From contig JALNQF010000633.1 of NCBI GenBank assembly GCA_028456385.1, positions 1-18,707 of the forward strand: 18,707 nt of DNA, given 5' to 3'. The DNA comes from Ophiosphaerella korrae (lineage: Eukaryota; Ascomycota; Dothideomycetes; Pleosporales; Phaeosphaeriaceae). The notes under the pieces are model-generated. The model was not told the origin of the DNA and made no database searches. It saw only the letters and a list, made by a program, of their open reading frames with translations. How positions within the stretch are numbered: position 1 is the stretch's first letter; each line of letters starts with the position of its first letter. Shown one piece after another: positions 9,761 through 18,335 of the stretch. The translations under genes and the position numbers were made by a program.

Positions 9761-10710
9761 GTAATTACTAGCTAGATTTCTATTAATAAGATCTCTAATA
9801 ATATAGTCTCTAACTATTACGTAAGTATTTTTAAGTATTAGTAAGCTACCTTACTATAGCTCTTACGTATTAGAAGTCTTTAACTCTTTAACTCTAGGCC
9901 CTAGTAAACCTATCTAGTATTAATAATTAGAGTTAATACTATTTAAGTAATTAGTGCCTAAGTACTATAAGTAGACTTAGATAAGTTAGAGCTAGAGATA
10001 GCCTTATCTATTATATTAGTATTAACTACCTCTAGTTTTATAATAGCTTCTAGTAACTTATTATAGTAGTATAGCTTTTATATTTTAACTTACTTCTTAA
10101 GTAATACTATTTAAGACTTAAGATAGCTATACTTAGTAAACTAGATATTATAGGTCTTTATTAAGGATTTAAAGATTAGCTTCTATTTTAGCTACTAGAT
10201 TACGTAGATTTACTAAGAATCTAGAATAGTGTTACTAGTCTTAAAGAAAAGATAAAGAAAGCTATAGTAAAAAATAAGATAGAAAAAAAGTTTATAATAT
10301 AAAAAAGTATTTTAAAAAGCTTAGTTATAAAAAAGTACTAAAAGTACTAGTATTACTTTTATATACTATTAGAGTAAAGATAAGTACTAAATTTCTTTTA
10401 ACTATTATAGTCTTAGATAATCTACTCTTTATAAAGTATTAAGTAAAAGTATAGACTAATAGTAGCTATATAGAGATAGTTATAACTTTTAATATTAATT
10501 AGTATTTTAGTTTAATAGTTAGGAACTAGATATAGAAAATTAGATATATATATAAAAGAGAGTTTAATTTATTTAAGAGTATTAGAGTTTATTTAGTTAT
10601 ATCTATTTTATAAGCTTAATAGAACTAAGCTTATAAGTAAAAAAGGTTTATACTAGTATATAAGGTATTAGCTTATACTAAAGTAAACTTAGCTACTTAT
10701 AAGATAGTAG
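9761..10710 (+). pseudogene. Possible N-terminal low-complexity part of element X, right copy
   Basis: In the plus frame that later contains the Gag-like region (GTC at 10154, GAG at 10718 and AAG at 11924 share the frame), this stretch decodes to a Ser/Thr/Gln/Lys-rich peptide, for example VLKKRQRKLQQKIRQKK near 10240. Because TG is depleted, TGA stops cannot be used to test frames, so frame continuity is weak evidence. The left X copy lacks this segment. It could be the X N-terminus or unrelated flanking repeat sequence. Confidence 0.3.
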
Positions 10711-11049
10711 TATAGTAGAGTATTATAAAGAAAAAAATAGTAAAAAAGAAGTAAGTAGTTACTAAAGAAATATAGGTACTAAGGGCTTATAAGGAAGTAA
10801 ACTATTAAAGAGAAGAGGTAAGTAATAAGAGTATAGCTAATAAGCCTTTAGGTTATAGAATATAATCTATAAGAGTATAGATAATATTTAGAATTAGTTT
10901 AGCTAATAAAGTTTAAGTTTTCTAAAACTAATAAGCTTTTAAGCTCTAGATTTACGTTAAGTATATAACTTTATAATAAATAGTAACTAATATAAAACTT
11001 AAACCTATAACCTTAGCCTTAGGAGTACTAGCTTATACACTATTACATA

Positions 11050-11225
11050 AGGTATAAGAATAGATATAAGAATAAATATAGAAATAGATAGGTATAAGAA
11101 TAAGTATAGAAATAGATATAGAAATAGGTATAGGAATAGGTATAAAAATAGGTATAGGAATAGATATAGAAATAGATAGGTATAGGAATAGATATAAGAA
11201 TAGGTATAAGAATAAGTATATATAT
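11050..11225. repeat. 12-bp-type minisatellite in element X, right copy
   Basis: Tandem GGTATAAGAATA and GATATAGAAATA-type units with 6/12-bp periodicity. The array is about 175 bp against about 118 bp in the left copy, so copy number differs. On the minus strand it escapes stop codons and creates an 86-codon open frame (11033-11293) of Ile, Pro, Ser, Tyr and Leu; this is a composition artefact and not a gene. Confidence 0.88.
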
Positions 11226-11639
11226 AAAACTAAGGACAAGCTAACTTTTTTTATAAAAAAATAGGTATAGTATAAGTATATATATAAAAACAAGAATACA
11301 ATATAAATATATAGAGCCTAAAACCTAAGAGGCTATAAGTAGTATAAAAAGTAAGTAGCGTAACTAGCTAAAAATAAAGAGGCTAATAGGAAATATTAGA
11401 GAAGCTCTTAATAAGCCTTTAGGCACCTAATAAATAGTTAGTAAAAGTATAGATAATAAAAATATTAAAATAGAAAAATAACTAGTAAGAAAATAGTAAG
11501 GATAGAAAAGAATAACAAGTAGTATAGTAAGAAGAAATAGCCTAGTAGTAGTAAGTAATATACTATAATTATAGATAAATAACGTATAAAGAAAGTAGTA
11601 AAAGAAAGAATATTATAAAGTAATTTTAAGTTATAAGAT

Positions 11640-12779
11640 CTAACCTATTATCTAATAAAGAGACTATACTAAAGCTATCTCTCTACTAGCTAAAAACTTC
11701 CTTATATAACTTAGAACTTCTAAACCTAATACTTAAAGGACGATAAGATATACCTAAAAAAACTAGTATACTAATAATAGATAATAGCTTAACTATCCTA
11801 AATATACTCTAACTAATAATTAAAATATCTTTAGAGATATTTAGCTAGCTTATAGTAGCTATTAAAATAATAGTAGAATAAAGTAGTAAAGTATATATTA
11901 GTAAATAAAACCTATTTATAGATAAGAAGTTTAAGTTTACTAGTACTAATATAATAGAGTTTCTAGATAGTATTAAAGAATAAGTAATCTTTTATAGATA
12001 GCTTATTAGAGACTAAATTTATAATATTATTATATTTAGTAATAAAATAAGAAAAGATATTATTAAATAAAGTATAACTAAGTTTATAGAAGTAGAGAAA
12101 GCTAAAGATTAAGTAAAAGTTAGAGAAGTAATAAGAAATAAGTTCTAAGAGTCTAATAAAGTATAATAAAAAGAGATAGAAAAAGTACTCTAAACCTAGC
12201 TATAGTAATACTTACTTATAAATAACTTCTCTTTCTAAAACTACTTTAATAACTTTAGCCTTTAGTTTATAAAGTACTAAAGAGTAAGAATAATTATAAA
12301 AGCTATAAAAAGATACTACTTAGTAAAAAGACTTTATAAGTACTACTTATAAAAAATCTTTAATAAATATAACCTAAGTAATAAAAACGTAAAAAACTTT
12401 AACTTTTAAATAATCTAGAAGTACTTTAACTAGCTAGTATAGAGAAACTTATAAGTAAAATATTTTAACTTAGCTTTTAAAAAAACTATAAGTATACTAA
12501 AGCTTATAAGCTATAAGAAATAGCTATATATAATACCTAAAGGAATATTTAGGCCTCCTAATATAAAGCTTATACCTAACTCTTATAACTAGACTTAAAG
12601 ATAGAAAAGAGTCTAAATACCTCTAAGAATAGAAGTTATATAATTAGAAGTTAACAATCTTATAGAATACTTTAAAATAATAAAATTCTAAGTAATTACT
12701 TTTATAGCTATAAATAACCTAAACGCTAGAGCTAAAGAACTTATCTAGCTACTAGAAGTATACTTAGTTATAGAAAGAT
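11640..12779 (+). pseudogene. Gag-like capsid region of element X, right copy, cut by element B
   Basis: One plus-strand frame (AAG at 11924 to AGA at 12776) decodes to the same helical peptide as the minus strand at 2038-3180, including KFKFTSTNIIEFLDSI, then a Gln/Asn-rich stretch and RPPNIKLIPNSYN near 12550. All stops are TAA or TAG. The reading ends at 12779, where LTR B begins; the left copy continues from the matching codon into the knuckle-like motif and protease. A Gag role is inferred from that context. No diagnostic capsid motif was found. Confidence 0.5.
12775..12779. other. Candidate 5-bp target-site duplication of element B (left side)
   Basis: AAGAT directly precedes LTR B and is present once at the empty site in the left X copy (2038-2042, reverse complement). 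LTR retrotransposons of this class usually duplicate about 5 bp. The right-hand copy is not in the window, so this is a prediction. Confidence 0.4.
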
Positions 12780-13181
12780 TATTATAGGCGTAATAAGAGA
12801 AATCGAGATAGAGCTAATTAGTCCTAACTTAAGAGATAACAAAGTATAAGATAAGTAAAGTAATAATATTAATTAGGAAATAGCTTATAACTAGGATACG
12901 TAAGTAATCCCTTAATCTATTAAGTATATAGATAGAAAATAATTATAGATTAATAGATTAGTAATCCTTTAATCTATTAAGCGTATAGACAAAAAACAAT
13001 TATAGATTAATAGATTAGATAAACTATATAATTAGTAGGATACGTATTATTAGGATAGTATTAGTAATTTAATCCTTTAACTATAGAACGCTAATACAAG
13101 ATAGTTATAAAATATCTTCTATTGTTTATAGTTATTATAGATTCTAATACAAGCTTTTTATTATTATCTCTTAATCTACTA
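12780..13181 (+). repeat. 5' LTR of element B (about 402 bp)
   Basis: It starts TATTATAGGCG (terminal TG changed to TA) and ends near TCTACTA. It is homologous to LTR A, with the same order of conserved blocks. It is about 20 bp longer because its internal repeats differ: two near-identical 57-bp units here against three weaker ~31-bp units in A. Several CpA and TpG dinucleotides survive in its second half. Confidence 0.88.
12904..13017. repeat. 57-bp tandem duplication inside LTR B
   Basis: Unit 1 is 12904-12960 and unit 2 is 12961-13017; both begin GTAATCC and end AATAGATTA. Each holds AATCTATTAA near its start and ATAGATTAATAGATTA at its end, giving inverted AATCTATTA/TAATAGATT arms. Confidence 0.85.
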
Positions 13182-13289
13182 ACTCCTAAAGATAAGTACT
13201 TATAGTTAATAATAGGTAGCTTATTATACCTTACTAATTTAGTTACTATAAGAAGTAAAGCGTAAGTAGTATATAGACTAGCTAATATA
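13182..13289 (+). other. Leader of element B between LTR and Gag
   Basis: A 108-bp stretch that should contain the primer binding site. I could not match the first bases after the LTR to any tRNA 3' end with confidence, partly because RIP alters CA and TG. Confidence 0.45.
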
Positions 13290-14400
13290 ATAGTAGAAAG
13301 TTTAACTAAAATAAGTAAAGTCCCTAAGAGTAGTTAAGAGTCTAATAGTACTATATAGGAAATAATTAAAGATTGTATTAATAACCTAATATCTAAAAAA
13401 GAAGATATAAAGATAGTAATTAATACTTTAGAGACGTAGAACAAGGAACTACAAGATTACATAAAGTAAAACAAAGTATAGATTAAAGCTATTATTAAAG
13501 GATAGAATTAAATAGAGTTAATTATATAACGCCTAGAGATAAGTATAACGAAAAAACTACTAAAAATACTTATACTTAAGAAGTTTAATAGAATAAAGGA
13601 GAAACTAAGACCTTTTATAGCTTTAGTACAACTCTAGATAGATATATAAGTACTATACTTTAATATAGAAGAAAAGAAAGTAATATATATTAGACTATAC
13701 CTTAAAGAAGATATAATAAGATAGTATAAACCTTACTCGATAGATTATATAATATACTCTCTAATAACCTAAAAGAATAAAACTAGAGCTATTTTTAGAA
13801 GTTATAAATACTTTACTAAATAAATAAGAGTAGTATTTAAGGATATAGATATTACTTAATAAGCTAAAGAATAGCTAAAAAAGCTTATATAGAACTAGAG
13901 TATTCCTAAGTATATATTATAATTTAAATAACTATTATAAAATATAGAATAGAATAAGTTAGCTTTAATATTATAATTTAAGTAAGGACTAAACTTAAAA
14001 ATATAATATAAGATAATATATATAGAGAAACTATTAATACTAGAAGCTCTAAAGTAATAAGGAATATAAATTAATAATAATCTTTAAGAATAGAGGAAGA
14101 ATAAATATAGAGGTTACACCTATAACTAAGATAAAAGAGACCCTATAATCCTTAACGTAAATAAAGAAAAGAAGAAGAAAAAAAATAAAGACTTTATATA
14201 CTTTAACTATAGTAAAAAAAGCTACTATATAAAAAACTACTAATTATAAAAGAAAAAAGATATAGTATACTATAAATATAAGAAACCTAGATACTTTGTA
14301 AAAAACTATAGAAGTAAAGACCTAAAGAAAGAAACTTAGTTAAAAATAACTAAAGAGAAGAAAAAAGCACTATAAGTATAAGCTAAACCTTAGAAGAAAG
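13290..14400 (+). pseudogene. gag: Gag of element B (capsid plus two CCHC zinc knuckles), RIP-inactivated
   Basis: The likely start is ATA at 13290 (ATG changed to ATA; 13287 is the alternative), after which the frame reads VESLTKISKVPKSS. A Ty3-type Gag capsid core follows, with KLRPFIALVQLQID, YIRLYLKEDIIRQYKPY and FKDIDITQQAKEQLKKL matching the Retrotrans_gag plan. Two CX2CX4HX4C knuckles lie at 14199-14240 and 14268-14309, and every Cys and His position is now Tyr. There are many in-frame TAA and TAG and no net frameshift. Gag would package element RNA into cytoplasmic particles. The N-terminal part at about 13370-13480 keeps unusually many CpA sites. Element A lacks Gag entirely. Confidence 0.88.
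14199..14309 (+). pseudogene. Paired zinc knuckles of element B Gag, all ligands converted to Tyr
   Basis: Knuckle 1 reads YFNYSKKSYYIKNY and knuckle 2 reads YYKYKKPRYFVKNY. Spacing is exactly x2-x4-x4 in both, in frame with Gag. The eight metal-ligand positions are Tyr (TAC or TAT), one transition away from TGC/TGT and CAC/CAT. Confidence 0.85.
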
Positions 14401-15490
14401 TAGCTAGGAGTAAGGAAGTATAATATATAATACTCTACTAGACCTTTTATTATAATAATAACTACTATATATATCTTTCTAGTAAGTAGAGAGTAGTATA
14501 GTTTTTATAGAAATAGAGATATAAAGTAGCTATAATAAAAGAAAATAGAATAAAAGTATAGCTAGAAGAGATAGTATATATAATAGACCTACTAATAAAA
14601 GACTTAGAAAGGAAAGAACTCTAGATTCTATTAATCTAGGCTAAAAGACTAATACTAGATAAAGAGACTACTATAACTACCTTTAAAAGACTATAAAAAA
14701 GTAAGAAATAAGTTAGTATAAGAAATATAAAATATACCTAGCTAATAATATATAGCTATAATAGCTAAATAATAATAGATATAAAAGAATAAAATAAAGA
14801 ATAGAGATTTATTTAAATATACTTAATAGTTATAAGTATAAAAGAAGTATATAAAGACTAAAAAGAACGTAATCTTAAGGAAATAAAGTTTATACTATTC
14901 TAGAAATAGATAAAGTAATATATAGTTATAGTAAGAAGAATACCTATATAAAAAGAATAGTAATACTTTATAAGAAAAATACAATAGATTAATAATACTT
15001 ATATACTAAGAGTACTAGTAGTATACTATATTCTAATAATAAATACGCCTAGTAAAGATAAATACTAAGAAGGAGATAATAAAATAATAGATCTAGAATA
15101 TCTAGTATATTTTAAAGTATTATAGATATTATACCTAGATAAGAATTATATTATATATAGAAACTCTAAAGTAAATAATAATATATAGCCTATAAAGAGA
15201 AAAGGCTATAACTATATAAGAGTAATTCTAGTAGAAGATATCTAAAGATAAGAAATAATCCTAAAAGATAGATACGTAGTAGTAAGGCTAAGACCTAAAC
15301 TATCTAAAAAATACGTTTAGAGAGGACTATAGTATAAATACACGTATAATAAATATCTAAAATATAAAGAATATAAACTTAAAGTAAAGCTATAGCTATA
15401 GAAAGATAGATAATTTATAAAGTTACCTAAGTAAAAAAAGCTAGAAAGTATAAGAGGCCTATATATTATAAAAATAAGTATATACTAAAG
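14401..15490 (+). pseudogene. Long Gag-protease spacer of element B
   Basis: About 360 codons separate the second knuckle from the protease, longer than usual in compact chromoviruses. The frame is kept. The second half (14866-15490) is present in element A (4059-4683) at the same constant offset, so the spacer belongs to the family and is not a local insertion. Decoded sequence is Lys/Gln/Glu rich and no domain is recognised. Confidence 0.5.
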
Positions 15491-17952
15491 AAAGAAAGTA
15501 TAATTAATAATTAATAGTAGAGCTATAAGAAACTTTATATCTAAGAAGTTTATAGAAATATAAAGAATATATTATATAATAAAGAAATACTCCTAATAAC
15601 TAAGTATAATTAAAGAAAAACTATTCTAAGAACCTATAAGGTTTAAAATAGTTCTCTCTATACTAAAACTAGAAGGGATAAAAATTAAGAATATAGTTAT
15701 AGATATAACAATAATTAATAATAAACAAGATATAATATTAGGTATACTATAGTTATAGATAACTAACTTAAATATTAATTAGAGAATAAAAAAGATAAAT
15801 TACTATAGAATAAATATATTAAAAGCTAATATAAGTACTTATAAAAGAGAATTTCCTAAAAAATATAAGAAATAGGAAAAATAGCTTATAGAGCTAGAAG
15901 ACTACCTTCTAAAATACTAACTATAGGACTTAGTAATAGAGCTAGAAGAAGGAAAAGATATAAGATAGAGCCTAGTCTATAGAAAAATAGAAGAAGAATC
16001 TAAAATTAAATAAATATTTATCTAAAAGGTAATAAAAAAGGAATAGATAAGAGAGTCTAAATCTTTAGTAGTATATAGACTTATATTCGTAGATAAAAAG
16101 AGAACTAATAAGAAAAGACCTTATATAGACTTTAGGAAGACTAATATAATTATAAATAAAAACTAATACCTATTACTATAAATAGATAGAATATAAGATA
16201 GACTAAGAAGAGTAAAAATCTTTATAAAGTTAGATATCTAAAATACTTACTATTAAATTAGAATTAACAAAAGTAATAAATAGAAAATAGTGTTTAGAAT
16301 ATAGTATAGATTATATAAATATATAGTTATACTATTTAGTTTAATAAATATACTAGTAGTATTCTAAGAAAGAATTAATATAGTACTAAAAGAGTACTTA
16401 GACGTATTTATATTTATATACCTAGATAATATCTTTATATTCTTAGAATTAGAGGAAAAACACGTATAATATATATATAAAGTATTAGAGAAACTAGTAG
16501 AAAATAAATTATTTCTTAAGATAAGAAAGTATAAGTTCTATATAAAAGAAATAGACTTCCTTAAATTTATTATAAAACTAGGAAAAATTAAAATTAACTT
16601 AGAAAAGATCTAATTAATTAACAAATAGCTAATACTAAGAAACCTAAAAGAGGTATAATAATTTTATAGGCTAGCTAACTTTTATAAGAAGTTAATAATA
16701 GAATAGTCTAAAGATATAAAGCTAATAACAAGACTTATAAAAAAAGATACGCTATTTAAATAGATAAAAGAATATAATAAAGTATTTAATAAAATTAAGA
16801 AGAAGTTTATAGAAAGCTTAGTTATTAGAATATATAACTTAGACTTACTAGTAATAGTAAAGATAGACGTATCTAATTTAGTCTATAGGATAGTACTAAT
16901 ATAAGAAGACCTAGAGACTAAAAAAGAATACTTAGTTAAATACTTCTCTAAAAAGATAAAGATAGTAGAACTTAACTATCTAATCTATAACAAAGAGATA
17001 CTAGTAATCTATAAAGTATTTAAATATTAGAGAATATACTTATAAAAAGTAAAGTACTAAACAAAAGTCTATATAGACTACAAGAAGCTTATAGGATTAA
17101 TAATAAATAAAGAATTATTATAATAATATATAAGATAGTAGAAATTCTTATTAATATTTAATATAGAAATTATATATATAAAAGGAAAAGATAACTAATT
17201 TATATATACTTTTAGTAGAAGACTAGACTTATAAGAAGAAGTAAATACTACTAGTATAGTTCTAGTTAAGAATAAAGAAGGATATTTAGTTCTAAATATA
17301 CTTAAAATAGCTATAATACTTAAAAGAATAAGTAGCGAGCTAGATAAATAGATTTAGAAGATAATAAAAAAAGTATCTAAAGAAATAAAGAAACTAGAAA
17401 TCTAAGAAAGAGTTATATAAGCTTATAGAAGAATATATATTCTAAGAAAAATTTAAAGAGAATTTATATAGTAATTCTATAAATTACTAGTATATAGTTA
17501 CTAAAGTATTAATAAAATATTAAATAGACTTCTAAGAGACTACTATATCCTAAAAGTAAGATAACTAGTAATAGAGGTACTATAAGACTATATAGAATAC
17601 TACAAGAATAAATATAATAGATACGTACTATATAAGATACTATAACTAGTTAAGATACTAGAATAACTATAAAAAGTTATTATAATAGACTTTATTATAA
17701 AGCTGCCTAAGTCTAAAGACTTAATATTAGGGGTTAAGTATAATAGAATTTTAATAATAGTAAATAAACTTATAAAGTACTTATACTTCTAACTATATAA
17801 AGAAAAAAGTAGGATAGAAGTTACTATATACTAAGTTCTAGGAACTATAATAAGTTAATATAGACTACTAGACAAGATTATTATAGATAGAGATATATAA
17901 TTTATATTAAAACTATAAAGAACAATAATAGTATAATTAGAAATACAATATA
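15491..17952 (+). pseudogene. pol: Pol of element B (PR-RT-RNase H-partial IN), dead and truncated
   Basis: The protease site reads NSRA at 15513-15524, followed by NFIS. RT has YLDN at 16419-16430, and RNase H ends near 17225. Integrase has Asp codons at 17688 and 17886. Distances between these landmarks equal those in element A (906 and 1269 nt, then 198 nt), so there are no net indels. The frame ends at 17952, before the third catalytic residue, where a Tc1/mariner-type end takes over. RIP stops run throughout. Catalytic Asp to Asn changes in protease and RT match those in A; they are TpG to TpA events that may have occurred independently in each copy or in a shared ancestor. Confidence 0.92.
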
Positions 17953-18097
17953 GAGGGGTATAAAAAATAAAGAGTAATTGTTTTTTTAACCTTTTTAAAA
18001 GTATTATAACTTCCTTAATATAAAAGCTATAACTATAAACAATATATATTTTTAAAGAGAAAATCTTGTTCTTCTAGCTTATATAAAAATCTATAGC

Positions 18098-18132
18098 TTA
18101 GTAAGCATACCTTAGCTATAGTAGCTTACTAA
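18098..18132. repeat. 9-bp inverted repeat in the transposon's non-coding end
   Basis: TTAGTAAGC (18098-18106) pairs with GCTTACTAA (18124-18132) across a 17-base loop. It is followed at once by AAATAGGGGTATCTTTTTTAG, which resembles the terminal GAGGGGTATAAAAAATAAAG. It might be a subterminal transposase-binding repeat. Confidence 0.5.
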
Positions 18133-18335
18133 AATAGGGGTATCTTTTTTAGCTATATTTAAAGGCTTATAACTTTTTATTTTTAGTATCTTTTTTCCTC
18201 TATTTTATTTATAATAATTATCTATATAAAATCTATAACATACTAGTTTTATAGACATATTGTATTACTATATTAATATTTATAAAGAAACTTGTTTTTT
18301 TTTAATTTTAGTTAATAAATAAATATTTAATACAA

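Larger units (their letters stand above)
10711..12779 (+). mobile_element. Element X, right copy (partial, interrupted by element B); inverted repeat arm 2
   Basis: This is the plus-strand copy of the 5' part of X, the reverse complement of 2038-4059. It holds the minisatellite and the Gag-like region and stops at 12779, where the LTR of element B starts. In the left copy the sequence runs on without a break at the matching point (2038), which shows that B inserted here. The zinc-knuckle-like motif and protease of this copy are missing from the window. Confidence 0.88.
12780..17952 (+). mobile_element. Element B: Ty3/Gypsy chromovirus with 5' LTR, 3' part missing
   Basis: A second member of the A family inserted into the right X copy. 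It has its 5' LTR, a leader, Gag with two zinc knuckles, spacer, protease, RT, RNase H and part of integrase. Gag and Pol share one frame (13290, 14199, 14268, 15513 and 16419 are all in register), so the ancestral element had a single Gag-Pol ORF, as in Tf1/sushi-type chromoviruses. Homology with A stops exactly at TA 17951-17952, where a Tc1/mariner-type end begins. The rest of integrase, the chromodomain and the 3' LTR presumably lie beyond the DNA transposon, outside the window. Confidence 0.92.

Noticed and set aside
11033..11293. Minus-strand 86-codon open frame, the longest in the window
   Set aside because: It lies over the 12-bp minisatellite. Its Ile/Pro/Ser/Tyr repeat peptide arises because RIP stops on the plus strand read as CTA and TTA on the other. 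The left copy of the repeat does not support a conserved protein.
13213..13230. TAGGTAGCTTATTATACC as a primer binding site of element B
   Set aside because: It lies about 30 bp inside the leader and not next to the LTR, and RIP makes tRNA complementarity impossible to judge.
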